Shown piece after piece: positions 44,539 to 56,824 of a stretch of DNA of 64,000 nucleotides (position 1 is the first letter of the stretch; the number at the start of each line of letters is the position of its first letter). The notes under the pieces are model-generated. The model was not told the DNA's origin. It made no database searches and worked only from the letters and a program-made list of their open reading frames with translations. The position numbers and the translations under genes are program-made. The DNA is from Phaeosaccion multiseriatum (taxonomy: Eukaryota > Ochrophyta, other classes): the NCBI GenBank assembly GCA_965112735.1, contig OZ218950.1:6758001-6822000 (forward strand). The letters are read 5' to 3'.

Positions 44539-45506
44539 TGTGGGGGGATGGTAGTGGATGGACGGTCAGAGGAAGGGGATGGCAGCAGATGAACGGTGGA
44601 GGCAGGATGGCAGTGGATGGACGCCATCGATCTCTGCGTAGTCAAGCACCACCAGTAGGGGGGGGGATGGCAGTGGATGGACGGTAGAGGCGGGATGGCA
44701 GTGGATGAAGAGTATGGGGGGAATGGGTGTGGATGGATGCTATCGAAGTCCATGTCAGGCATATCTAGCAAGCCTGTAGAGGCATGCATGAGAGGAGGCA
44801 GAAGGGTCCAGCATGACGATGACGCGCACGCACGCACACACACACACACACTCACACACATAATGCATGTGCTGTGTGTATAATATATATATGTATGTAT
44901 GTATGTATGTACGTATGTTTTCTGTATGTTGTTACGGTATCACGTATCACGGGTCCTTTTCCTCGCACTTACATTCTCCAGGCCCCAGGCAAGGCAAGGA
45001 AGACGAGTGGGAGGATCTTCGCTTGCATTGTATCACCAACTGCTGGTGCTGGTGCTGTGCCTCTCTCGCAGGGGCGCCTCTGACAGAGCCTCTGGCCTGG
45101 CCTGTGGGCGACCCCCGCTTACGCAAGCACGCACGCACGCACCCGCACCCGCACCCCCCTCCCCTCACTTCACCTCACTCGCTCCACCCCCACCACTACT
45201 TCGTGGCAGCCACAGAGCACAAAATACAGCCGTCACAGTGCTGTCACAGTAACACTCCCCGCTCAAGGCTCAAGAGATTCTCACCTCTCATCTCATCTCT
45301 GCTCTACTGCCTGCTATCATCTCCACTTGTTAGGTAGTTCTCCATCGTCAAATCGTCGTCATTTGTTGTCGACATGTGAACACCCGTGCCGTCGTATGGA
45401 GCGTAGGGTATCGTAGCCCCCCCCTACGGGTCGCTCTGCTGACTTCTTTTGTAAGCCCTTACGTACGTCTTTACGTACGTCCATACGCCCCTATACCCAT
45501 ACGCCC
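44539..45506. other. Convergent intergenic region between PGPEP1 and SPAG6
   Basis: 44545-44770 is a degenerate tandem array of GGGATGGCAGTGGATGGA units that also includes two decayed copies of the last PGPEP1 codons. Then come (CA)n (44825-44862), a TATGTATG run (44888-44925), a TGTATCACCAACT motif (45029-45041), GCAC repeats (45120-45150) and TACGT-rich palindromic DNA (45455-45500). No gene is supported. Confidence 0.6.
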
Positions 45507-48500
45507 TTATGCCAGCTGTGGCTGGAAGTCGTCGATCCGTGAGAGCAGCGTCTTACTGTAGTTGGGAGAGTAGTACTCCACGATCTCGGGCGGGTAGCAC
45601 GCGTTGATGGAATGGATATACTCCTCCAGCTTGCCGTCCACAGTCTCGTTCAGCTCCTGCAAGAACTGCAGGCCTCCGTTCTGTGCGTGTGTGTGTGTGT
45701 GCGTGTGTGCGTGTGTGCGTGTGTGTGTGTGTGTGTGTGAGATGTGGGCGCTCATTCTCTCTTGTGTCTTTTGTGTCTTTCTCCCCCTCCCTCTCTCCCT
45801 CTCCCTCCCTCCCTCCCTCCGTCCGTCCGTCCCTCCCCCCCTCTCTCCCCCTCTCTTTGCCCCTCTCTCCCCCCCCCCCCCCCTCTCTCACCTGTACGAA
45901 GGCTCTCCTGGCCTCTGCATCTTGCGGCAGGAGCTGCGCGAACTGCCTCAGCACGTACTTCTGGACCTGTTTCATTCATTCAGTTTTCGTTTCATTTTCA
46001 GTTCCTCAGTTCCAGTTTCAGTTCAAGTTTCATTATCCACTCACGATAACCGAATCAAGAGTCCTCTATTGTGGATCGACATTTGGAGGTTACAGTTACA
46101 GTCACTGCACTAATCAACATCATTCTCGAATATCGAATGCTCCTTCCTGTCTGTACCTACCTTGACGGGGGAGTCCCTAAGTAGTGGCTGCAGAGCCTGC
46201 AAGTGCGTGCACTTTGCCAGGATGGCCTTCAGAGCGCGTTTGCTCTTTGTCTAAGGGGGCGGGTGGGGAGGGCAGGAGAGTTGGTTGGTTGGTTGGTTGG
46301 TTGGATGCGGGTGGGTTCGTTGGTTGGTTGGTGCGCCCAGGCAGCCCCAACGCCTGTGCCCATATACCTGTGTCGTTACCCACACCCATACGCCTCTATC
46401 ATACCCATTGACATACCTGCAGGTCCTCCGAGGAGTTCTCGTGCACCATGCAGGCCAGCAGATGCCTGAGCACGTCGCCCTCTGCGAGCGCGCGAGCGTG
46501 GTCGGGCGTATGCCTCCCCACCTGTCCCAGAGACCAGGCACACGCAGCCTTGATATGGTCCTCAGGCTCTTGTACCAGCGCCTCCTTCAGTGGAGCCACG
46601 CCCTGGGTGTGTTTGCCATTTGTGATTGTGAGTGTGTTGGATGAAAAGGAGGAGCATCGGGGGGTGGGTGGGTGGGTGATGTGGGTGGGGTATGGGTATC
46701 GATGATGATGTAGTGGTGTATAGATGGGGGTTTGGGTGTGGGTGTGGGTATATGGAGGTGTATGGGTATGGATGTGGGTATGTGGAGGTGTGGGTTAGTT
46801 ACAGGGGTGATGGGGTCGCACACGGACACGTGCACTTATCTATATATCCATACACACACATACACACGCATACACACAATAAACACACACATATATTTAT
46901 ATATATACACATAAACACATACACACACACATACACACGCACACACACACGCACACACACACCTTAGACACGATGACGGCAAGTGCGAGCGTCTCACTGA
47001 AGGCCGAGATGTATCCCAGCGCCATGATACCCGGCAGCTTGGCGTTGCCCTGAGCGTCAGCAACATAGTCGACGAGGGCAGCCGCTCCTCCGCTGTTGAC
47101 GATGAGCTTAGCAAGCTCGGGAGTGTGTTTGGCCACCTCGCGGATGCACGTGGCGGCGTTCTTGCGGACGAAGAGATCAGTGTCCTGGGAAGGAGGGACG
47201 GAGGGAGGGAGGGAGGGAGGGAGGGAGGGAGGGAGGGAGGGAGGTGGAGGAAGGAGGGAGGGGGGGCGGTGAGAGAGCGCCGGGGGAGGGGAGAGGGAGG
47301 GAAGAGAGGCGGAGAACACGAGAGAGAATGGGTCGAGCACACTAGTATACTGGCACTGACACTGTACCTTGAGGCACTTGAGGATGTTGGGGAAGATCTC
47401 CGCCTCCACCACGACCTCTGCCAAGTCCACACTGTGCTTGGCGATCTGACCCAGGCAGCAGCACACCTGAGGACCGGGGTAGGGGCAGCAGTGGGAGGGC
47501 GGCGCGGCAGAAGCGAGAGAGGAGCGGTTACGGTATGGCAGAGCGAGGAGGTCGGGGAGGCATCAGCATAAGGGCTTTAATTATTCAGGGTTGCCTCCCT
47601 CTCTCCCTTCCCCGCCTCCTCCCTCCCTCCTCGCCCCCCCCACCTTACCTGCCGCTTGAGCTTGCAGTCGGGATGCACAATAAGTGGAGCGAGATAGGCC
47701 ACAGCGCCCGAGTCAACGACGGACTGGGCGAGCTCCGGAGAGTGCTTGCAAATGTCGCTCAGGGCCGAGGCGGCGATGCGTTTAAGAGTGATTTCAGGCT
47801 CCTGGATGCACAGGACGAGGAGAGGAACAGTCCCCGCGTCCAGAACGTTCTGCGCAAGGTCTGTGGAGAGGAGGGGGGAGGGTGGGGAGGGAGAGGAGAG
47901 GAGAGGAGAGGAGAGGAGAGGAGGCAAGATAGGCAGTAGCGCGTGAGTCTATGTGCGATTGGGTATCGTCCCCCCCCCCCCCCCCCCCTCCATCAACTGC
48001 CATCCCTCACCTGCGGTGTGCTGAGCGATGTACCCGATGGCCCAGGCTGCCGCCTCCTTGACGGTAGGGTCGAACTCCTCAAGGCAGGGCACGAGTGCGT
48101 CAAGGGCTCCACTGTCCACCACCGCTCGTGCAAGGTCAGGGGAGTGTTTGGCCACGGCGCGGAGGACAAAGGCGGCTGCTTTCTTGTAGAATCTGAGGCA
48201 GGGAAGTTGGTGATACAGAGAGGAGGAGGGAAGGAGAGTTAGGTGAGACCTCACAGCGGGGTTGTGCTGACCGAGCGCCGCCTACGCGATACGAAAGACA
48301 GGCACACAGATAGAGACCCGAGAACCTCTCCAGATCGAACCGAGCCACCCCCTCACCCCGATCCTACCTGTTCTGCTCACTGAGGCTGTAGACGAGCTGG
48401 GGTAGGATCTCGTTGGTCACAACGGCCTCGGCAAGGTCATCGCTGTAGTTGGCAAGGCGACCCAGGGCAAGGGCGGCGCTTTGCTGGATGCTCGGCACGT

Positions 48501-49062
48501 TGTCCAGGAGGAGGGGGCGGAGGAGCTGTGGGTGCGTGTGTGTGTGTTGGTTTGGATGTGTGCGTGTGGGGGGGGGGCGTAGGTGGTCCAAGGAAAGAGA
48601 GGGGGAGATGGGGCGGGGAGTGAACCAGAGGTGCGAAATCAGCCACCACCGCAGGCCGTATCCCTCTTTCCTGCTTCATCCTCCGTCACTACCACACCCT
48701 TTGACACGACGCTGATCAACCGCCCTACAGCCCCCAACTCTCTGTCTCCACTGTACTCCCACACCCATCCAAATCTCTAAAGCTGAGCCCCATCCCCTCA
48801 GTCCGTAGCTCCTGCATGTTCCCTCAACGCATGCTCCCCCCCAACTCACGACCCCGCCATACATCCCACTCGCGGCTGTGCTGCGGCAGCAAGGTAGACA
48901 GATGTCTTCTCCCCAGCCATATTTGCGTACCTGCATCACTCCGGCATTCTGCATGACCTCAATGTTCTGAGGCCGGGTGGCGGCCTCTGCGACGGCCTGG
49001 ACAAAGGTCACTCTCGCCTTCTGATACGCCTCAAAGTGCTGCAGCACAGACACTCCACTCAT
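45507..49062 (-). CDS. SPAG6: SPAG6/PF16 armadillo-repeat protein of the flagellar central apparatus
   Basis: PF16/SPAG6 stabilises the C1 microtubule of the axonemal central pair and is needed for flagellar beating. Ten exons on the minus strand: 49062-48931, 48525-48368, 48192-48011, 47860-47649, 47466-47368, 47184-46963, 46602-46417, 46250-46161, 45966-45892, 45680-45507; all junctions are GT-AG and in phase. The protein is 509 aa, the same length as human SPAG6 as I recall it. Armadillo repeats run through the whole chain ('QQSAALALGRLANYSDDLAE', 'FYKKAAAFVLRAVAKHSPDL', 'VKEAAAWAIGYIAQHT', 'LKRIAASALSDICKHSPEL', 'IKAACAWSLGQVGRHTPDH'), ending 'CYPPEIVEYYSPNYSKTLL'. The start at 49062 fits the family's 'VLQ.FE.YQKAR.TFVQ' opening; an in-frame upstream extension was rejected. 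Sequence is very well conserved without low-complexity inserts, unlike its neighbours. Confidence 0.96.
47198..47245 (+). repeat. (GGGA)n in SPAG6 intron 5
   Basis: On the SPAG6 strand this is (CCCT)n immediately before the exon 6 acceptor (exon begins at 47184). Confidence 0.9.
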
Positions 49063-50529
49063 GGCCGACGTTGGGGCGGGAGAGACAAGGGGCCCAGCGG
49101 CAGCTGCTTCTATTCCTTCGCGTCTGAAGAGGTTTTCGTTCAATAGAGAGTGCCGTGGGTCGGCATCCACAGGGGCAGGTGGGGAGGAGGTGAGCGAAGA
49201 GTTGGGAGAGGAGAGGATCAGTGCGGATCGGCAGGGAAGAGAAAGCGTAGAAACATCAGTGATAAACACCAACCCCCACGCGAGAGTGGCGTGCGCAATA
49301 GTGGATGACAGCGACGGGCAAGCTTCACGAAGGTGTGAATTTCTGCTTGTCCTCTTTGCTGTTGCCCAGCTTGCTCGCCTCGAGCCCTAACCCTTATCCC
49401 TCCTTTCTTATACCTGAAGCCTCTCGTTCTCTGTCCTCTCTCTCTGTGTAGTCACCTCCGTAGGATGTTAAGGCGGCAAGAGTTCACGGACAATCGTTCA
49501 CGCCGTCGCCTACAGTTTCATCTCAGTTTCCGGTTTCGTTTTTGGTATTTTTTCGGTCTCGAGGTCGACCGAGCGGCTCGACAGGAAAAATCGAGCGAGT
49601 CCCTCCCCTCTCTTTTTTTTTTTTCTCTTCTTACGCCCCCTTGCGCACTCCTGCTCTTCCTGTGCCAGCACGACTGGGTGGGGGGGTGGTCTTCCTTTGG
49701 CACGGAAAACGGTGAGCGGGAAAGGAGGGGGTAGGGGAAGGGAGACAGGGGAGAAGGTTGCTCCCTTCTTTCGAAATTAGAAAATAGAGAAGGGAGATGG
49801 GGGGGAGTGAAGATGAGGAGGAGCAGCAGGAGCAGTTGTGACGAAAAAAGCGGAGAAGCTGCACAGCTGAGGTCTGTCACCAGTCTTGTCTGCTCCCCTG
49901 CCAAGTGCGATACAGGAAAGAAAGAGAAGATGGGAACGCGTTGGGTGTCTTCCTTCCAGAGAGGAGTGGATTGGGAATGCCTGAGCTGAGTACCTCTATG
50001 GGTGCATACCTGCGAGGGCGGAGAGGCAATGAGGAGTAAGGGTGGCCAGCCAGGAGGGACTGAGAGTATAACGCTTTCTCCTCCCCCATCCAAGGAGAGA
50101 GATCGGCAATTTGTTCCACCCTTCAGGGCATGCTCCCCTCCCTTGCCAGACGCCCAACTCATTCCCTTTCTGCACAATCACATCTCGGACCTACCGCTCT
50201 TCTCCCTCCACTCTTGCCGTTGCGACACTCATTTCCGCTAATGGCTCGCAGCCAGCAGGATACATTTGGAAGGAGAGGGCATGGAGCACAGGGCTTGGAG
50301 CGGTGGGAGCGGAAGGTGAACCCAAACCAGACAAGCCCGCAGTCTGTCGACAGGAGGGCGGAGCGAAGACGAGGAGGGAAGGCCTGGCCTGTAGCACGCC
50401 CGCGAAGGCTGCCTGAGGACACAGGGGAAGGAGAAGAGGGAAGGGCACAAGGACAGAAGAGAGGTGACGGCTGTCCGTGAACCGTGAACGAGCGTGCGCG
50501 CGTGAGTGTGTGCGTGCGTGCGCCGAGCC
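49063..50529. promoter_or_regulatory. Divergent intergenic region between SPAG6 and AP1G1
   Basis: About 1.5 kb without a supported gene. It has a CAGTTTC-rich block at 49512-49537, a T-run (49614-49624), G-runs and GT/GC-rich DNA just before the AP1G1 ATG (50500-50528). The SPAG6 reading frame extends upstream to about 49272 but lacks family support. Confidence 0.45.
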
Positions 50530-51500
50530 ATGTCGTCCAGCAAGCTAAGGCAGCTTATCAGGGATGTGCGGGCCTGCAAGACTGCGGCGGAAGAGCGAAA
50601 GGTTGGTGGTGTGGTGGAGGGCAGGGGGGGGTGTAAGTCGCAGCGCCTCCAGCGCCTGGCAAACAAGAGGGTTATCAGGGTTATCTGCCCCCCTGATTGT
50701 GTGCAGCTGACACGTGCATACGTATGTGTAGCTTACCCACTCACCGTACTCTGGCGACTCTCGACTAAGTATCGTTTGGCCCGCTGTTGCTCTGCTGTGG
50801 TGCTACTGTGGTGTTGCTGTGGCTGGTGATGGTGATGGTGCTGCCCTCCACACACGACGATAGGTGGTCACAAGCGAGTGTGCAAGCATTCGAACCTCCT
50901 TCAAGAACAATGACGAACACTCACGCGCCCGCAACCTGGCCAAGCTGCTCTACATACACATGCTCGGTGAGTGGAGGGAGTGGATAAGCAGTGGTCTTGG
51001 GGGCAAGAGTTTGGTGAACCACACACAACACACACGCACACACCTCCCTATTTCTGTCCCTAGCACCCTCTCTCCCTCTCACTCCCTTACCTGTCTCTCC
51101 CCCTCTCTCTCTCCCTCTCTCCCTCCTCTCTCTCTCTCTCTCTCTCTCTCCCTCCCTCTCTCCCTCTCTCTCTCCCTCTCTCTCTCCCCCCCCCCCCCTC
51201 TCTCTCTCTCTCTCTCGCTCCCTCTCTCCCCCCTGCCCTACCTCCCCTTTCCCTTGTTTCTTTGACCAACAGGGTATCCCTCCCACTTCGGGCAAATGGA
51301 GTGCGTGAAGCTGCTTGCCAGCCCCGTGTTCGCTGACAAGCGTATCGGATATCTCGGCCTCACCCTCATGTTACAGGAAGTGGACGAGGTGGGTGGGTGG
51401 GTGGGGAGGGGTGGTGGGCGGAGATGGGGGCAGGACAGGGAAGCAAGCGGAGTACAGTTGTACACGCACAGAGAGGGAGAGAGAGGGAGAGGGAGGGAGA

Positions 51501-51542
<42 letters not shown>

Positions 51543-54500
51543 CCTTCCGACGAGGCGCTCACACATATGTTTGCGTGTGTTTGCATAGAGGACGAGGGAA
51601 GGAGTGAGGGAGTCTTCCGCTTCAATCATAGGGGAGGGAGGGGGAGTCTTATCGCTTCGATCATCAAGTGCGTGTCGGCAGTGATGCATTCCCATGCAGT
51701 TCCAGCCAGTGATTGACCTGTGACATTCACTGACTTATGACTCAGTCGTGTGTACTGATGAGACACCGCCCCGACTCTGCCTCTGCTCTCCACTCTTTGG
51801 GCCTGCGCTCCTTGCTGTTACTTTCAGGTGCTCATGTTGGCCACCAACAGCCTCAAGGTTGACCTCAACTCGGACAACAAATTCGTGGTAAGTGCATATG
51901 CATATGCGTGCATATGCATATGCGTGCGTGTGTGTATGCGCGCGTGTGTGCAGCATTGCCGTCATGTCATGTTCACTCCCTACTCCGCTGCTGCTGCTGT
52001 GCTGGAGCTGTGGGCATCATCACAAGCTCTTGACTGACTCAGGACGGAGGAAGGAAAGAAGGAGGGAGGGAAGGAAGGAAGGATGGGATGCTCACTCACT
52101 CACTCACTCACTCACGCACCCATTCACTCCCTCCCTCCCTCCCCCCACCCTCCTCTCTCCTCCCCTCCCCTCCCTCCCTTCCCCCCAGGTGGGTATGTCC
52201 CTGGCGGCCATCGGAAACCTGGCCACACCCGACATGGCCCGAGACCTTGCCAGTGAGGTGGACAAACACCTCAAGGGGAAGCTTCCATATCTCAGGAAGA
52301 AGGCCGCCCTCACCACAATGCGGGTACTGCGCAAGTGGTAAGTCATGGAATAGAGGGTCACTTCGTTTTAAGGAAGGATCAAATATATGTATGTGTATGT
52401 ATGTATATGTATATATACGATAATATATACGATAGGGGGATGGAGGGTCATTTGAGAGGCATACGGGTCATTCAAACGGGTATAGAGAGGAGCATATGGG
52501 TCGTATCGAAGGGCTCAAAGGTCAGCTGAATAGTCCCTGTTGCGTAACCTTGCCTACACTTCCTGCATGCCCCTCCTTCCCCTCCTTCCCTCCCTCCCTT
52601 CCTCCCTCCCTCCCTCCCTCCCTCCCTCCCTCCTTCCTTCCCTTCCTCTCTCCCCTCTCCCTTCCCCCAGCCCTGAGCTGATCGACGACTTTGTAGAGCG
52701 AGTGGGATCCCTTCTCAAGGACCGCAGCCACGGAGTGCTCCTGTCGGGCCTGCGCCTCATGATCACAGTCATTGAGCTCGAAGCCGAGCAGGCACAGGCC
52801 TTTGCGCACCTCGTGCCCAGTCTTGTGCGCATGCTCAAGCACCTTCTCACCTCGGTACGGAAACACAACAGGGGGGGGAAGGGAGGGGGCAGCGGCACCG
52901 GGCACGCGCCTCTCTCACTCTGTCTCACTCTGTCTCTCTCTCTTAGTTTGAGTTTATGTGTGTGTGTGTCCCCGTCTCTCAATCTGTCTCACTGTCTTTG
53001 TGCTGATCTCCCTCTCTGTCTCTGTGTCCCCTTCTCTCTGTCTCACGTCTCTCTTTCTCTCTGCCCCCCTCCCCCTCCCTTACTATTTATATACTACATC
53101 TATACATATCAGGGCTACACGGCAGAACACGATGTGGCGGGCATCACCGACCCTTTTGTGCAGGTTTCCCTCCTCCGTCTGCTGCGCCTCTTCGGTCTGC
53201 ACACAGATGGGGCGAGTGAGCAGATGAATGACATCCTCGCACAAGTGGCCACCACCACGGAATCGGCAAAAAATGCAGGCAACTCCGTCTTGTACGAGTG
53301 TGTGAGGGTGAGTGAGTGGGTGAGGGAATGAGTGGGTGAGGAAGGGAGTGGGTGGGTGGTTGAGTGAGTGTGTGAGGGTGAGTGAGTGCGTGAGGGAGTG
53401 AGTGGGTGAGGAAGGGAGTGGGTGGTTGGGTGGGTGGGTGAGGGAGTGAAGGAGTGAGGGAGGGGAGGAGGTGAAAGCGCGGCGTAGGCGAAGACCAAGT
53501 TGAGCGTCTATATCCTGCTGCTGCCCATAAACTGCTGCGTCTGTCTTATCCTAGGACCTCCCGGTCTTCCTTCCAAGCCACTCTCGCTCACTCATTCACC
53601 CACTCACTCACTCTCTCCTCCTCCTCGCCCCCCCCCTCCCCCTCCTCTTCTTCCTCCTCCTCCTCCTCCTCCTCCCCCCTCTCTCGCTCCTCCTCCTCCT
53701 CCTCCTCCTCCTCCTCCTCTCCAACCTGCAGACCATCATGAGCGTGGAGAGCGAGCAGGGCCTGCGGCTCATGGCGGTCAACATCTTGGGCCGCTTCCTC
53801 CTCAATAGGGACAATAACATGCGCTATGTCGCACTCAACACGCTCTCACAGGTTAGTGGGAAGAGAGAAGAGGAGGGAGAGGGAGAGGGAGGGACAGGGA
53901 TATCGATCGATGGGAGTCAACAAACTGAAACTGACGAAACGCTCACTCTCTGTAACTGTCACTGTCACTAAAGGTGATTCAATTTGACGTTGCGAGCGTG
54001 GCGAGGCACCGGAGCACCATTGTGGACTGCCTCAAGGACCCTGACGTCAGCATCAGGTACGTTAAGCTTCCATAAGGAGATGCTTAGTTACCATTACAGT
54101 TTGTTGGGCCCTTAGACCACCCCACACAACACCACCAAACAGCAAACGATGGTCCATCAGGTGTTTTTGGATGGTTGTTCTTGTACCGCTGTGTATGTTG
54201 TCCACCCATTTCCTCCTCCTCCTCCTCCTCCTCCTCCTCCTCCCCCTCCTCGTCGTCTTCCTCCCTCTCCTGTATCACCAACAGGTCTAGAGCCACTCAC
54301 CTCATCTTTGAGCTCATCAACGAGAGCAACGTGGCGTCTCTGGTGCTCGAGGTAAGGGAGGGCGAAAGGGGCAGAAAGAAGTGAACAATGGATACATTCA
54401 GGAAAGAGTCAGGAAGAGAAAGCGGCAGAAGAAGAGGCAGAAGCAGAAACCAAAGCAGAGAGACTAGACAGTAAGAGCGAAAGCGGCAGAAGCAGAAGCA

Positions 54501-56790
54501 GAAGCAGAGACACTACACATTCAAGGAATGGGCAAGTAAGTAAGGAAAGGCGCAGACGCAGAAGTAGAGGGCACTCACTAGACAGTCAAAGGAGAGAGAT
54601 TGGATGCTCTGTGTTTGTGTCCTTACTCCGAATCCCCTTTCCCTCCTGTCCGCTTCTGCCGCTCCTTCTCACCCCTCCCCCCCTCTCTCCCTCCCCCCCC
54701 CCCCCCCTCCCCTCTCCCCCTGTCCCGGCTCCCTCCCTCCCCCTTGCTTTCTTCAGCTGCTCAACTACCTCCCTATAGCTCAAGTGGAGCAGCGACGTGA
54801 GCTGTGCAGTAACATCCTCACTGTCGTGCAGAAGCACTCACTCAGTCCCCGCTGGAGGTGAGAGGGTATTCTCTTTATTATATGATATTACTACGTATAC
54901 GAAGTACTTTGTAGTATATTATATTAATACGTGTGTATGAGGTGGCCACTGGAAGGATAGTCGATATCGATATTTATTCGATATCCTATGTAAATGTAGC
55001 TCTCTTCATCTGCACGTTGGGCAGGGTCTAAACTGTCTTGGGTCCTTTGTTCTGTTCGCGTGCCCTCATCCGATATTCTCCTCCTCCTCCTCCTCCTCCT
55101 CCTCCTCCCTCCGCCCCCCCTTCTCCTCCTCCCCTCCTCCGCCTCCCCCCCCTTCTCCTCCTCCTCCTCCTCCTCCTCCTCCTCCTCCTCCTCCTCCCCC
55201 CTTCCTCAGGATCGACACTCTCCTGAACATGCTAAGCCTGGCCAGTGACCAATGCGACGAGGGAGTCGCCGCAGCCACCATCATCTACGTCACGCAAGCC
55301 TCTGATCTGCACGCATATGCCGTGCACAAGACCATGCGCCTCCTCGAGGTAAAGCACTTGCAATTGGGCATCTAATTGGGTATCTCTATGGGCATATCAT
55401 TTCGCACTGGGGGGGGGGGTTCAGGACAGGACAGATGTGTCAGGACAGGGGTGTCAGGACAGGGGTGTCAGGACAGGGGTATCAGGACCGGGGTGTCAGG
55501 ACAGGGGTGTCAGGACAGGGGTGTCAGGACAGGGGTGTCAGGACAGGGGTGTCAGGACAGGGGTGTCAGGACAGGGGTGTCAGGACAGGGGGTATCAGGA
55601 CAGGGGTGTCAGGACAGAGGGTGTCAGTGTAGGATGGGCGTGCCTGGCCTGTATCGACCTAACCCCCTCCCTCCCTCCCTCTCTCCCTCCCTTCCTTCCT
55701 TCCTTCCGTCCTTCCTTCTTCCCCCCCCCAGGCCGACGCTACTCACCGCTCCTTGGCCACTGTGGCTACTTGGTGCATTGGCGAGTACGGAGAGCTGCTG
55801 CTCGTGGCATGTCCGCCCCCAAAGGACAAGGGAGGCTCCCTCGGAGGTGAGTGAGGGCGCCGTCAGGTGCCATCCTCAGGCTTAGTTAGGCTTACGTGGG
55901 CTCACGTAGGCTTAAGTTGGACGAGAAGAAAGGGGGGGGGGAGGGGAAGTATTGAGATGACCGTGCTTCTCTTCTTATCAATCGACCAAGAGAGAAAGAG
56001 AAGAGTGGGGGGGGCTTTTGAAGTATGAGAGAAGATGGCAGTGGAAGGGAGTAAATGAAGGGATGGGAGAAGTACATCGACTCATGGGAATCAACCTAAG
56101 AATTACGTAATCAGGCTAGGAGAGAGAGTCGTTTGGAAGAGTGGGCCCTGTGCTGCCCTCCCGGGTCCTGAACAAGTGTGTTCTTGTTCTGTCTCGTGCT
56201 GAAGAAGTGTGTTCTTGTTCTGTCTCGTGCTGAAGAAGTGTGTTCTTTTTCTGTCTCGTGCTGAAGAAGTGTGTTCTTTTTCTGTCTCGTGCTGAAGAAG
56301 TGTGTTCTTTTTCTGTCTCGTGCTGAAGAAGTGTGTTCTTGTTCTGTCTCGTGTACTTCTTGCCCCCATCGCTCACTCCTCCTCACTCCTCCTCCTCCTC
56401 GTCCCCCCCCCCCCCCGGCCTCGCTCACAGCCGAGGAGAGCGCAAATGGCGACAACCACACGGACAAGGGCCAAGACAACAACAGCAACAGCAACAACAG
56501 CAAGGGATTCGAAGGCTTCGAAGGCTTGCCAGGGGGGCCCGGCTCAGGCTCGGATGGGTACCCCCCCGTGACCTCAGTGGAGGTTATTGACTTATTGGAG
56601 AAGGTGCTCCTGAGCATTCATGCCCTGCCTGTGGTCAAGGGGTATGTGCTCACAGCGCTCACGAAGCTTGCGCCCAAGATCAGCGCCGAGGGAGGCGTTG
56701 TGGCACAGAGGATGGAGGGTGAGTAGTTGGGAGTAGTTGGGACTAGTTGGGGTTGGTAGCCATGCACTCATCTGTCTGTCTGTCTGTCTT

Positions 56791-56824
<34 letters not shown>

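Noticed and set aside
49063-49272. N-terminal extension of SPAG6
   Set aside because: SPAG6 homologues start where Met 49062 lies; the upstream part has no family similarity.
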